From contig NZ_OY762614.1 of NCBI RefSeq assembly GCF_963666145.1, positions 1,168,501-1,232,500 of the forward strand: a stretch of 64,000 nt of DNA. The letters are read 5' to 3'. Shown here one piece after another: positions 44,762 to 53,487 of this stretch (positions are counted from its first letter, which is position 1; each line of letters opens with the position of its first letter). The notes under the pieces are model-generated. The model saw only the letters and a program-made list of their open reading frames with translations, had not been told where the DNA came from and did no database searches. The translations under genes were made by a program, and so were the position numbers. This stretch comes from an uncultured Desulfobacter sp. (GTDB lineage Bacteria > Desulfobacterota > Desulfobacteria > Desulfobacterales > Desulfobacteraceae).

Positions 44762-46075
44762 TTAGAAGGTAGGCAGAGTAAAATCATCGGCTTTATTCAA
44801 GGGAACAGCACCCTGGGCAGCCCAGAAATCTTCTTTACCCGCTTCTGCGATATTGGCATCATCTTCGGCAAAAGTCTTCAATGCACCAATGAGGTCCAGT
44901 ACAGAGTCAGAGTTGTTCACATCGTCATAGTACATCCACTGGGCTGACCAGAAAGAGTACTGACCATGTTTAATGTTGGTACTGTTGCCTTCCACACCCT
45001 GGTAGGTCAGGCGTCTTACGCCGTCACATTTTGAATCGCCGGCATTATCCGCAAGGGTTTTTCCGCATTTATCAGAATCGGCATAACCAATGGCACCATA
45101 CTGTTTGGTACCGGTATAATCGTATCCAATACATTTGACGGCGTCGGAGGAGCCTTTGTTAAAGTAAATAGCGGGCTGTCTGCCATTCGAAACAAGCGGA
45201 TGTGTGTAGACTCTCTGGCTTGTTACCACAACACTGTCTTTACGCATAACAGCGGCATTCAAAGTTGCAGCGGTACCGGAACCGGCATGGCGCAGACAAA
45301 GAACCACAGGCGCATCACTCCCTTCTACAAAGCTGCTCCAGTTGGCAACTTTACCACTGAACAGAGAAACGGCCATCATGCGAGACAGGTTGTCCACAGG
45401 GACATTCGCGTTTGCAAAAAAAGCAAAGGGTACGATGATCGGCCGCATATTGGTCAGACCAGCATCCACAGGATTTTTCACATCAGTTGGATAAACAATG
45501 GATCTTGTCTCAACGTCACCGCCATTGGGTCCTAACAGTGCACCCGTGGAGGTCTGCTGAAAGGTTGTTGCAGCAACATCTGAGGCGCCAATGGTCACAG
45601 GTTCGCAAGACAGGCCGTTGACCACAGGACCGCCGGCAGCAAGGAAGTCAGTCTGGGCAAGATCAATCATGCGGCGGTAGCCGTACGCTCCAACGGTTGC
45701 CTCGCATTCGTCAGCAAAATCCCCGTCGGCCATAACAGCACGTATACCATCATAGGATGCGTTGGTGGTGTAACGAATGACAACAGTGTCCCCGCCCATG
45801 CCATTATCTGTGGTACCGGAAATGGCAGCATTGCCTTCAACAGTTGTACCGGCGCAAACCGCAATCCCGCTGTCACGGTCTTCCAGCTCGGAAGTGGCGG
45901 TGTAAATATTTGTGCAGCCCTGATCTTCAAGAAACACAGGTGCGGCAGCAGTCCAGAATTTATACTGTGCAGAGGCACCGTAAATATTGACTTCAATCTG
46001 TTCGGCCTGGGCACCGGCACCCATAAGAAGAACAGCGCTCCCAACCACAAGACCTTTCATGATTTTTTTAAACAT
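44762..46075 (-). CDS. Secreted PstS-like periplasmic-binding-fold protein
   Basis: The 437-residue product has a signal peptide ending at GAQA, then IEVNIYGASAQYKFW. Later the segment SLFSGKVANWSSFV followed by LRHAGSGTAATLN matches the phosphate-binding loop region of PstS-like proteins (gSGT). About ten cysteines are scattered through the mature part (CTNIYT, CAGTTV, DECEA, LSCEP and others), which is unusual for PstS and suggests disulfides. No transporter genes are adjacent. It follows the sorted protein gene by 49 bases behind AAAGGATAG, so it should share the upstream GEMM riboswitch, and a strong terminator lies 51 bases after it. It may bind phosphate or another oxyanion at the cell surface. 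Confidence 0.75.
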   Translation of the reverse strand: MFKKIMKGLVVGSAVLLMGAGAQAEQIEVNIYGASAQYKFWTAAAPVFLEDQGCTNIYTATSELEDRDSGIAVCAGTTVEGNAAISGTTDNGMGGDTVVIRYTTNASYDGIRAVMADGDFADECEATVGAYGYRRMIDLAQTDFLAAGGPVVNGLSCEPVTIGASDVAATTFQQTSTGALLGPNGGDVETRSIVYPTDVKNPVDAGLTNMRPIIVPFAFFANANVPVDNLSRMMAVSLFSGKVANWSSFVEGSDAPVVLCLRHAGSGTAATLNAAVMRKDSVVVTSQRVYTHPLVSNGRQPAIYFNKGSSDAVKCIGYDYTGTKQYGAIGYADSDKCGKTLADNAGDSKCDGVRRLTYQGVEGNSTNIKHGQYSFWSAQWMYYDDVNNSDSVLDLIGALKTFAEDDANIAEAGKEDFWAAQGAVPLNKADDFTLPTF

Positions 46076-46124
46076 TATTTCTATCCTTTACTTTTATTGA
46101 TTAAAAAACTCTACGAAATAACAG

Positions 46125-46889
46125 TTAGCGTCTTCTGCGGATACCGGCAACGCCCAGAAGGCCAAGTCCAAGGAGCGTAATAGAACCAGGAACAGGTACG
46201 GGACTAGGCCCGGAAGTAGGATTCAGCACAACAGAGCCGTTACCATTAATCCGGATGACAGCATCATTCACTGATGAGGTAACCCATTCAGACCAGTCAG
46301 CATTATAACCGGCTTTGTACAGGTAGAGATCCACATAGTCGTCGGAAAGAGCGGCTTCTCCATCTGTATAATCCGCATTAAATCCAGCATAACCTCCGGC
46401 AGGAGTTTGGCCATCGTAATTGAATATGGAGTTATAAGTAGTTGTGGATTTATTGCCGAATTCATCGGCCGGCACAAGTCTGGCCGTTGACTTGTTCGGG
46501 GTTGCAGAGTCAATAAGAGCGCCAGCATAAGTGTCGGAGGCGCCTATAAAAGAGTCTATTCCGTTTTCACGAACTTCTGAAGGCACAGTTGCAACAGAAG
46601 TTGTGATGAAACCGGTATAGGTATTGACATCTGCGCCAAAGACTGCGGCACTCAATTGGTCGAAAGAACCAATAGCGTTGTAATCACCCAGGCTTATGGA
46701 ACCTTCCCCAAAAAGCTCAACATTCTGAGCGGTGAAATCCTGAAATACACTACCAAGATCAAAGGCCACCTCGTTATCGTTGGCATTATAGACAACCAAT
46801 GTAAGGTGATCGGTTGAAAACGCCTGGGCGGAACTTGCTGCGGCAAACACCATGAAAGCCGTAAAAACAACAGATAACAACTTCTTCAT
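46125..46889 (-). CDS. Exosortase-sorted secreted protein (PEP-CTERM-like, VPxP variant)
   Basis: The 254-residue product has a signal peptide ending at AQA. An acidic, aromatic-containing mature region follows (NANDNEVAFDLGSVFQDF), and the C-terminal tail is VPVPGSITLLGLGLLGVAG plus IRRRR. The tail has the three parts of a sorting signal: short proline motif, hydrophobic helix and Arg cluster. The VPVP form recalls the VPLPA class rather than canonical VPEP. I prefer the second of two in-frame ATGs because AGGAG lies six bases before it, whereas the first abuts it. The gene is preceded by a GEMM-like riboswitch, and the exosortase gene is upstream on the same strand. Function of the mature part is unknown. 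Confidence 0.85.
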   Translation of the reverse strand: MKKLLSVVFTAFMVFAAASSAQAFSTDHLTLVVYNANDNEVAFDLGSVFQDFTAQNVELFGEGSISLGDYNAIGSFDQLSAAVFGADVNTYTGFITTSVATVPSEVRENGIDSFIGASDTYAGALIDSATPNKSTARLVPADEFGNKSTTTYNSIFNYDGQTPAGGYAGFNADYTDGEAALSDDYVDLYLYKAGYNADWSEWVTSSVNDAVIRINGNGSVVLNPTSGPSPVPVPGSITLLGLGLLGVAGIRRRR

Positions 46890-46934
46890 TTTCATCTCCT
46901 AAATTAAAAAAATTAAAAAAAATTTTTAAAATTT

Positions 46935-47099
46935 GGCAGTCCGGCTGTCTTGCTCTGCCTTCTTTAATTTTTGTTTATGGACGATGGGTCTTAATGCCCG
47001 GCTTCATCCCTGTTAAAATTTAAAGACAGATCCAAGATCCTGATGACTTTCCGGCCCCCGGTCACCCGGGGTGTGGCTTTTCAAACTTTAGATTCTTTA
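46935..47099 (-). promoter_or_regulatory. GEMM-I-type cyclic-dinucleotide riboswitch
   Basis: On the minus strand the leader contains CCGG-GTGA-CCGG (a GNRA-capped stem) followed directly by GGCCGGAAAG, as in the GEMM-I aptamer. After a long insert of about 85 bases come GCAAGACAGCCGG and ACTGCC, matching the conserved 3' half. TCTTG and CAAGA close the second stem. GGCAG (46955-46959) can also pair with the terminal CTGCC (46935-46939) and is followed by a T-rich tract, so a terminator could compete with the aptamer. A TATAAA box sits at its upstream edge. Whether it senses c-di-GMP or cGAMP cannot be told by eye. Confidence 0.78.
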
Positions 47100-47104
47100 T
47101 ACGC

Positions 47105-47135
47105 GTTAATTTTTAGTGGATTTTTAGTGAATATT
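47105..47135 (-). promoter_or_regulatory. Tandem 11-base direct repeats upstream of the riboswitch
   Basis: CACTAAAAAT occurs twice on the minus strand with an 11-base period, preceded by a degenerate third unit (CTAAATATT). They lie 10 to 40 bases upstream of the TATAAA box, where an activator such as a PhoB-type regulator would bind. The binding protein is unknown. Confidence 0.45.
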
Positions 47136-47154
47136 TAGAAAAACAATAAATGAA

Positions 47155-48159
47155 CTATTTTATTTTTTCTGCCCGGACTTTCATCACAAAGACCAGTCCA
47201 ATCCCCATGGGGACGGCCTGAATACATAGGAAATAAACCAGCTGGGAAATGGTTTCCGCCCATTGCATATGAAAGGCCGCAATCCACGTATTGCAGATAC
47301 GGATGGCGATCTGAAGCAGTGTCAGCACGAAAACCCCACAGGCAAACCAGCGCAGCCGGATGGTTAGCTTAACATTTTTAACAGCAAGCAAAAGCCCCGT
47401 CATGGTGACGAGGCTGAATGACTGGTAATAAAACTCATGGCCAAGGGGTATCACTATTTTATAGGAGGCTGCGGAGAACACCTTTTCAACAAAACCGTCC
47501 ACCATACATTGATACGCACGGTTCAGCGGCAACCAGAGAAGAAACGGCACCAAGGAGAAGGCAAGAAATCGTAGCAAAAACCGGATCGGCCTGTCCAAAA
47601 AGAGAGGATCGGAGACCTTGCGGCACCAGAACAGGCATAACAACACGACCGTGGAAAGCATGCCCAGTTGCCCCAGGTAGATATGAAAGATTTCGAATAG
47701 ATTCGGGTAAAACTGGCCCATCATGGTGATCGCACCAATTCTGACACTGTTAAGCCCTGAAATCCATACAACGCCGACGGCGATGCCGGTCAGTTTCTGG
47801 ATTCTGCCGGCCGGAAACGCCAGTACAAAAGCACTGAAAAGAGCAATCAGATGAACGGCCGAACATTCGGAAATAACATTGACGGCGAAATCGTCCAGAC
47901 GGATATTCGTTCCCCGGACCACGGGCGCCGTTCCCATCACCCGCATGAAAACGGCGGAAAGGTTCGCCGTCAAACGGTTGAGCGGACCATACCAGGCTTC
48001 GGGGACAAGGCTTGCGGGAATAAATATAAGGGCGGTAAAAATCAGAAAAGTCCATATGAACGTGTGCAACTGTTTTTGAGCCGACAATAGACTTTGCTGG
48101 GATGTATTGGCCGTATCCCGGGCCGCCCGCCTGTTTAATTTTACTCGTTTTCCGCTCAT
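47155..48159 (-). CDS. Exosortase/archaeosortase-family transpeptidase
   Basis: The 334-residue product has about nine membrane helices. The presumed catalytic triad is Cys99 in VISECSAVHLIALF, Arg140 in GLNSVRIGAI and His159 in FEIFHIYLGQ, with spacing as in exosortases. The variant ECSA instead of EACSG and the extra C-terminal helices, in place of an EpsI domain, separate it from the classic XrtA. It should cleave the C-terminal tails of the VPxP proteins encoded on both sides and attach them to a surface carrier. It ends the series TPR lipoprotein, Wzz-like, CpsD-like, exosortase and starts 81 bases after the ATPase gene. The exact exosortase subclass is not assigned. Confidence 0.85.
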   Translation of the reverse strand: MSGKRVKLNRRAARDTANTSQQSLLSAQKQLHTFIWTFLIFTALIFIPASLVPEAWYGPLNRLTANLSAVFMRVMGTAPVVRGTNIRLDDFAVNVISECSAVHLIALFSAFVLAFPAGRIQKLTGIAVGVVWISGLNSVRIGAITMMGQFYPNLFEIFHIYLGQLGMLSTVVLLCLFWCRKVSDPLFLDRPIRFLLRFLAFSLVPFLLWLPLNRAYQCMVDGFVEKVFSAASYKIVIPLGHEFYYQSFSLVTMTGLLLAVKNVKLTIRLRWFACGVFVLTLLQIAIRICNTWIAAFHMQWAETISQLVYFLCIQAVPMGIGLVFVMKVRAEKIK

Positions 48160-48240
48160 ATACTAAACACAAGAATTGTGCTTGGAAATTTTTAACACAA
48201 ACAGTTTATCAATTTTCATTCCTGGGAATCTGGATTGGAA

Positions 48241-48984
48241 TCACCCTTTTTTATTCAGGACAAAACCCAAAAATTTATCCGGCGGCAAAAGAGAGACTGC
48301 TTTTTCAATGTCCGCCTTGGGCGTTACCCGGGCTTCAACCACCATGATGATGCCGTCCATCATGGGGGCCATGGAAATGGCCTCGGAACGTTCCAAAATC
48401 GGGGGGGCATCAAAAAACACATACCGGTCGGAATACCGTTGCCCCATCTCTGTCACGAGCGCTTCCATGGCTTCTGAAGAGAGAATTTCAGTGGAATTGC
48501 CCACGGTCTCGTCTCCGGAGATCAGGGTCAATTTGTCTATCCCCGGCCAGATAATCAGATCGTTTAAGGGAACGCCGTGGAGAAAATAATCGATAAGGCT
48601 CTGGTCATTTTCAATCCCCAGGTATTTATGGATATCCTGACCCTTAAAATCGCAGTCCACGAGCAGTACTGTCTGCTTGAATTCCCGGGCGAAAATAAAC
48701 CCCATGTTGATGCTGGTGATGGTTTTGCCCTCATTTTTATTCGGGCTTGTAATCATCAGGGTATTCAACTTTTTCTTTTTGGCCTGCTGCTGAATCCGGG
48801 TCCTTAAAATCTTATAATATTCAACTTCGGGCGCGTCGGGGTTGATGCAGATCCCCCGGTTTCTCAAAACAATGTCCGGGTCAATACGATATTCCCTGGA
48901 TTTTTTGTATACCGGCGCGTCAAAGGACAACGGGGCGATCCTGTCCTGGAGGTGGCTTTTTTCCATTACTGCGTCCTGGGTCAT
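48241..48984 (-). CDS. CpsD/CapB-like polysaccharide chain-length ATPase lacking a tyrosine tail
   Basis: The 247-residue product has a Walker A motif SPNKNEGKT (Lys87), Walker A' LLVDCDFKGQDIH and a Walker B at RYVFFDAPPI. This is the cytoplasmic BY-kinase fold that works with Wzz-type proteins in exopolysaccharide export. The C-terminus stops at LGFVLNKKG with no tyrosine cluster, so autophosphorylation of the usual tail is not possible. Relatives in exosortase loci are often called XrtA-associated kinases. The start is backed by AAAGGAG, and the Wzz-like gene ends seven bases upstream, so the two proteins are almost certainly coexpressed. Confidence 0.88.
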   Translation of the reverse strand: MTQDAVMEKSHLQDRIAPLSFDAPVYKKSREYRIDPDIVLRNRGICINPDAPEVEYYKILRTRIQQQAKKKKLNTLMITSPNKNEGKTITSINMGFIFAREFKQTVLLVDCDFKGQDIHKYLGIENDQSLIDYFLHGVPLNDLIIWPGIDKLTLISGDETVGNSTEILSSEAMEALVTEMGQRYSDRYVFFDAPPILERSEAISMAPMMDGIIMVVEARVTPKADIEKAVSLLPPDKFLGFVLNKKG

Positions 48985-48991
48985 TTTTCGA

Positions 48992-50587
48992 TTACTCCTT
49001 TACCTTAAAGAAACTTGCGTCCGAATTTGGCCTGAAAACGGCCAGGTCCATGACAAAGTGATCAAATAAAAAGACGGCTAGAATAACCGTAGAGACCATA
49101 CCGGTAACCATTGCCACGCGCCTTAGATTCTTGTTTCGCCGGTCCTGTCTGGTGACAATAATCGGAATTTCCACCAGGAGCGGGGACCCAATGGATCTTG
49201 AAAGGGTTTCCCCGTTACTGAACGAAGAATCTGAAAATTCCATCAGGGCAGCCAGGGCAACACCAGCCCCTACGCCGAGAACAATCCCAATGAGGACAAT
49301 GGCGATCCGGTTGGGTTTAAAGGGTTTTTCAGGCAGCCTTGCCGGTTCCACCAAAGTAAACCGCTCGCCTTTCTGTTCGGATTCCAGTTCCCGGGCGACT
49401 TTGGCTTCCATCATTTTTGCCTGGAGATCCGTATGTTTCATGTACAGATTGTTTCTTTCGGCCACAAGGGCATTGTATTTTTCCTCAACACCCGGGGTCA
49501 TGGCAAGACGCAGCCGGCAATCCTCGGCCTGTTTTTCCATCTCCTCTATTTTTTTAAGGGTGGATGCGATATCTGACCGGGTACCGGCCAGGCGGGAGGC
49601 AAGGGTAACGTAGGCAGGATTTTTCTGTTTTTCCGTATTCTCCTTCCTTGACTCGTTTACTTTCAAGGTCAGGTTTTCAATTTCCTGTTTGGTTTTGATC
49701 ACATCCGGATACAGGTCTGAAAATTCGGTCTTTAAATTGACCAGCTCTATTTTAAGCGCTTCAAGCCGTCTTTGATCCTGATATTTCTGTTCTTTTTGAA
49801 GCTCCGTATCTTCCATGAAAACCGGCGTGTTGTTCAACTGTTCCTGCAGCTCTTCTCTTTTTTCCTTGAGGTTGCGCAACGCTTCTTTTGTGTACTCGCT
49901 CTCTCTTTCTATGCGGTCCAGGGTCTGCTGGTTCAGGTGGAACAGTTCGGGAAGCGACTCGACGTTTTCTTTCTTGAATATCGCCATTTTCTTTTCAAGC
50001 TCGGAAATCTGCGCTTTAACCTTGTCGCTTTCCACTAAAAGAAAATCATAGGCCGAAGAGGACTGTTCCTTCCTTACTTTCAAATCTTCCTGCAGGAACA
50101 AAGAGGTGATGGTATTGGCCACCTTCTGCACTTTTGTCGGATTCTTGCCCTGATAGGAAAGATTGAATGCAATGGTTGCCGTCGCCGTTCTTCCGGACGT
50201 TCGGTCCGCTATTTCCACATTCACGGGAACCAGCTTGATATCGTCCTTCATGATTTCAATGATCTCATCCGTGGTCTTTTTTTCCTTTAGATCCGAATAA
50301 AGTCCAAATTCTTCGATCAGTTCGAGAAGACGCGTTGAGGTCAAAATCCGTGCATGGATACTCTGCATCCGTTCTTCGGCAAATGTGGTAATGGAGGACG
50401 TGACATATTCCGCCGGAATTTCCCTTTTTTCGATCAACAAGGTGGCCTTGGATTGATATACAGGGGGCAGTAGCAGCGCTACGCAAACCGAAATGATTGC
50501 AATGACTAAAAACGGCAGAAGATAGGCAGCTCTTCTATATTTTAGAATAGCAATGGCATCTTCCAGTGAAAAAGCATTTCCTTCCAT
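48992..50587 (-). CDS. Wzz/GumC-type polysaccharide chain-length determinant
   Basis: The 531-residue inner-membrane protein has a first helix near residues 20-40, where LLPPVYQSKATLLIEKREIP opens the Wzz domain. A long periplasmic coiled coil follows (about 165-400), then the proline-rich segment LVEPARLPEKPFKPNRIAIV and second and third helices near 430-450 and 495-515. The three-helix layout and the C-terminal region without kinase domain match exosortase-locus chain-length proteins, paired here with a separate CpsD-like ATPase. It would control length or export of the polysaccharide that sorted proteins are thought to join. CCAAGGAG precedes the start. A TPR lipoprotein gene is 51 bases upstream. 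Confidence 0.9.
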   Translation of the reverse strand: MEGNAFSLEDAIAILKYRRAAYLLPFLVIAIISVCVALLLPPVYQSKATLLIEKREIPAEYVTSSITTFAEERMQSIHARILTSTRLLELIEEFGLYSDLKEKKTTDEIIEIMKDDIKLVPVNVEIADRTSGRTATATIAFNLSYQGKNPTKVQKVANTITSLFLQEDLKVRKEQSSSAYDFLLVESDKVKAQISELEKKMAIFKKENVESLPELFHLNQQTLDRIERESEYTKEALRNLKEKREELQEQLNNTPVFMEDTELQKEQKYQDQRRLEALKIELVNLKTEFSDLYPDVIKTKQEIENLTLKVNESRKENTEKQKNPAYVTLASRLAGTRSDIASTLKKIEEMEKQAEDCRLRLAMTPGVEEKYNALVAERNNLYMKHTDLQAKMMEAKVARELESEQKGERFTLVEPARLPEKPFKPNRIAIVLIGIVLGVGAGVALAALMEFSDSSFSNGETLSRSIGSPLLVEIPIIVTRQDRRNKNLRRVAMVTGMVSTVILAVFLFDHFVMDLAVFRPNSDASFFKVKE

Positions 50588-50638
50588 TTGTGCTCCTTGG
50601 TCAATTAAACCTGTTTTACGAATGTGATCTTAACTTAA

Positions 50639-53053
50639 TTAATTGAGCCCTTCTTCATACTGCTTAACGATTTTCCTGGCATCGTCCGCACCGGGAAAGT
50701 CCATATTCTCGGCCAACGCAGATTCAAGGTGGGTCACAGCCTCCTGGTGTCTTCCCTGTTTTTCCAGAACCATGCCCATGTGATAATTGACGATATAATG
50801 ATCCGGCCGTTGCGCAAGGGCCATTTTAAGCTCATGATGGGCCAAATCAAAATTTCCCATTTTATAATAAATCCATCCAAGGGTATCCCTTACCTCCCCG
50901 GCACTACCGCTCAGGCTCACGGCTTTTTGGGCATATGTCATGGCTTCGGAAAGATCTCCCTCCTGGCCGGCCAGATATTCGGATGTGATGTAGGCATAAT
51001 CATTGGCCGCAGACCACAGGGAAGGGATGGCATCAAAGGCATGCTTAAACACCGTCGCGGCGGCCTGGTAATCTTTATCTCTTTTATGGATCATGCCCAA
51101 AAGCATCCAGGCTTCTTTGTTTTTCTCGTTCTGCCTGATGGCGGACTCAAGTTTTGCAACCGCACTCTCTTTTTTCCCCTGGGTCAGATAAAGTTGTGCC
51201 AGGTTTTCGTATGGTTTCTGCCATTCAGGAGCAATCTCAATCGCCTTTTCAAAATCAGTTTCTGCTTTATCATACTTTTTAGTTACAAAATGAATACCGC
51301 CCAGCAGATTCCAGCTAAAGGCTTCTTTTGGATTTTTCCCAAGCCGTTTTTCACATAAAGCGATGGCGGCGGCCACATCGTTCTTTTTCACATACAGCTG
51401 CGACAACTGGGAGACCAGCATGGCGGCGTCCGGAAATTTTTCATACCCGGCCTTGAGTTCCGAAAGCGCTTTATCATCTTCATTGCGTTTGAGATAAACA
51501 TTGGCTGTCTTGATATATCCGGCAGGAGAATCCTTGTGAACGGTTTTGACCTGTTCATATTGCGCCAGTGCTTTGTCGTACTCTTTGGTGCCGGTGTAAA
51601 AATCCCCTAAACTAATGAGCGCATTGATGTTGTCCGGCGCCAGATCTACGATTTGTTTAAGATACTCTTCAGCTTTTGCCGGGTCCTTTTCCACCATCTT
51701 CATCCGGGCCAGGGCCATGAGGATTTTATCGGATTTCGGATTTGCTTTAAGGCCTTTTTCAAGCACATCCAATGCCAGCATGGGTTCTTTGTTTATAAGG
51801 TGTGCCTGGGCCAGCTTCAAATGACCCTGAACAATATCCGGTTTTTCCGTTACAACCACCCTGAATTCGGATATGGCATTGAGTCCATCTCTTCTGTTCA
51901 GGTAAAAGTTGCCTTTCATGCCGTGGGCTTCGACGTTATTGTGATCTTCTGCCAGGACTTCATCCACCAGTTTTTCAGCATCGTCCGGCAGGGCTTTGGC
52001 CAGCATCAGTTTGGCCAGGCTCATCTTGGTCCTGATAATACCCGGATGGCCTGGATCTTTGTTTAATTCCAGGCTCTCTTTTAATAGCTGCTCAGACTCA
52101 GCCAACCGTCCGGTGTTGGTATATATCTGTGCCAGAAAAAGCCGGAAATCAAAATTTTCTGGGCTGTCGTTAATCACTTTTTTTAGCATGGTTTCCGCCT
52201 TTTCCGGCTGTTTTGCGCCCAGCCAGAAATTGACAATCGGCATCACAACCGAATCCTGGGCATCAGAGGCATCCACCACGCCGTTGAGATAGGATTCAGC
52301 CTTGGGCTCATCTTTTTGCACCAGATAATATTGGGCCAACGCCAGTCTAAGCTTTATTTGATCCGGCTCAAGATCAATGGCTTTTTTAAGATACCCTTCT
52401 GCCGCATCAAATTGTTCATCCCTGACGGCAGCCTTGTAAAGCCTGAGCAGGAGGGGAACATTCTCCGGGTTTTCCTCCAGCCCCTGGGCCAAAAAAGTTT
52501 TTGCCCCGCGCCAGTCTTTATCCTTTTCGGACAGAGACGCCATCATCATATATATCTCGGGTCGGGTCAGATTTTCGGCCAGCATGCCGGACAAAATAGC
52601 TTTGCCCTCGTCATATGCATTGTTGACAAAATGAATAGAGGCCATCAACAGCCGTCCATCCACATGCTTGGGATCTTTTTCAAGAACATGCGCCGCATAT
52701 TCTTCGGCTTTAAGTTTCGCCTTGGCCCCGAGCAGAAGGCGGCCGAGTTCGACCTCGGCCTGGAGATTGGAAGGATCGAGCCGCAGGGTTTTGTCAAACA
52801 TCTGGTAGGCCCGTTGAAAATTTTTTCTTTCAATTTCGATTTGACCGAGCATAAAAAAGGCCTCTGCATATTCAGGGTCAATCTGAACGGCATTTTTAAA
52901 TTCCAGCTCCGCATTGACATATTCTTTTTTTTCCATCAAGGCTTTACCTTTATTTAAAAAGGCCACCTTTTTGTCATCCGGGCTGCCGCACCCGGCAACC
53001 AGGAATGAAATCAAAACAAGAACACTAATTAGTGGATACGTTCGTTTGTTCAT
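50639..53053 (-). CDS. TPR-repeat lipoprotein of the exosortase system (PrsT-like)
   Basis: The 804-residue product has a lipobox LVAGC with Cys22. It then consists almost wholly of about twenty tetratricopeptide repeats (AELEFKNAVQIDPEYAEAFF, AFSWNLLGGIHFVTKKYDKA, YHMGMVLEKQGRHQEAV). This length and composition match the PEP-CTERM-system TPR lipoprotein PrsT. It is the first gene of the minus-strand cluster that includes the Wzz-like protein, ATPase and exosortase. It probably scaffolds polysaccharide export or docking of sorted proteins at the outer membrane or periplasm. AAGGA lies before the start. Its promoter should lie in the gene-free 583 bases upstream. Confidence 0.9.
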   Translation of the reverse strand: MNKRTYPLISVLVLISFLVAGCGSPDDKKVAFLNKGKALMEKKEYVNAELEFKNAVQIDPEYAEAFFMLGQIEIERKNFQRAYQMFDKTLRLDPSNLQAEVELGRLLLGAKAKLKAEEYAAHVLEKDPKHVDGRLLMASIHFVNNAYDEGKAILSGMLAENLTRPEIYMMMASLSEKDKDWRGAKTFLAQGLEENPENVPLLLRLYKAAVRDEQFDAAEGYLKKAIDLEPDQIKLRLALAQYYLVQKDEPKAESYLNGVVDASDAQDSVVMPIVNFWLGAKQPEKAETMLKKVINDSPENFDFRLFLAQIYTNTGRLAESEQLLKESLELNKDPGHPGIIRTKMSLAKLMLAKALPDDAEKLVDEVLAEDHNNVEAHGMKGNFYLNRRDGLNAISEFRVVVTEKPDIVQGHLKLAQAHLINKEPMLALDVLEKGLKANPKSDKILMALARMKMVEKDPAKAEEYLKQIVDLAPDNINALISLGDFYTGTKEYDKALAQYEQVKTVHKDSPAGYIKTANVYLKRNEDDKALSELKAGYEKFPDAAMLVSQLSQLYVKKNDVAAAIALCEKRLGKNPKEAFSWNLLGGIHFVTKKYDKAETDFEKAIEIAPEWQKPYENLAQLYLTQGKKESAVAKLESAIRQNEKNKEAWMLLGMIHKRDKDYQAAATVFKHAFDAIPSLWSAANDYAYITSEYLAGQEGDLSEAMTYAQKAVSLSGSAGEVRDTLGWIYYKMGNFDLAHHELKMALAQRPDHYIVNYHMGMVLEKQGRHQEAVTHLESALAENMDFPGADDARKIVKQYEEGLN

Positions 53054-53340
53054 ACCTTAGTCCTTTCCTTTACTACATCGTTACGGCTTCTGATATTCAG
53101 TAGTTTTTAGAAAAATTTATCCAGTTCCGGTTAATTTAAGAGGCAAAGACCTCTCAATAGAAAAACAGCCCTTTAGATATGATTTTAATATGTTTGGTTG
53201 ATTAATCTAAAATGTGAAGTTGATTAGACGTCGCCATGCCTTTACACAAGTCATATGATGCAACTTAAAAGGAACTAGTTTTTTAACAAACCACAACATG
53301 AGCAGAAGAGTAAAAGAACAGTAATAGATATCCAATTTGG

Positions 53341-53372
53341 CGCAGGGCTGGACAGCCCTGCGTTTTGATTTT
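53341..53372 (+). terminator. Orphan plus-strand terminator hairpin
   Basis: CGCAGGGCT (53341-53349) pairs perfectly with AGCCCTGCG (53354-53362) across GGAC, followed by TTTTGATTTT. It is a good intrinsic terminator on the plus strand, yet no plus-strand gene lies upstream of it for more than 28 kb. It may end a small RNA starting in this gap or block readthrough into the riboswitch. Confidence 0.75.
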
Positions 53373-53487
53373 CATCACAGGGAAACATCAAGCAAACCCC
53401 TCTCTCAAATTTCTAACAATTCCTTTAAAAATTTCTAATTTCCAGATCATTTTCGACTCACATAAAAATGATACCCACTTACAAGTC

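Noticed and set aside
53137..53153. GAGGCAAAGACCTC as a third GEMM aptamer
   Set aside because: It is only a short hairpin; the GNRA-capped stem and the 3' conserved element are missing.
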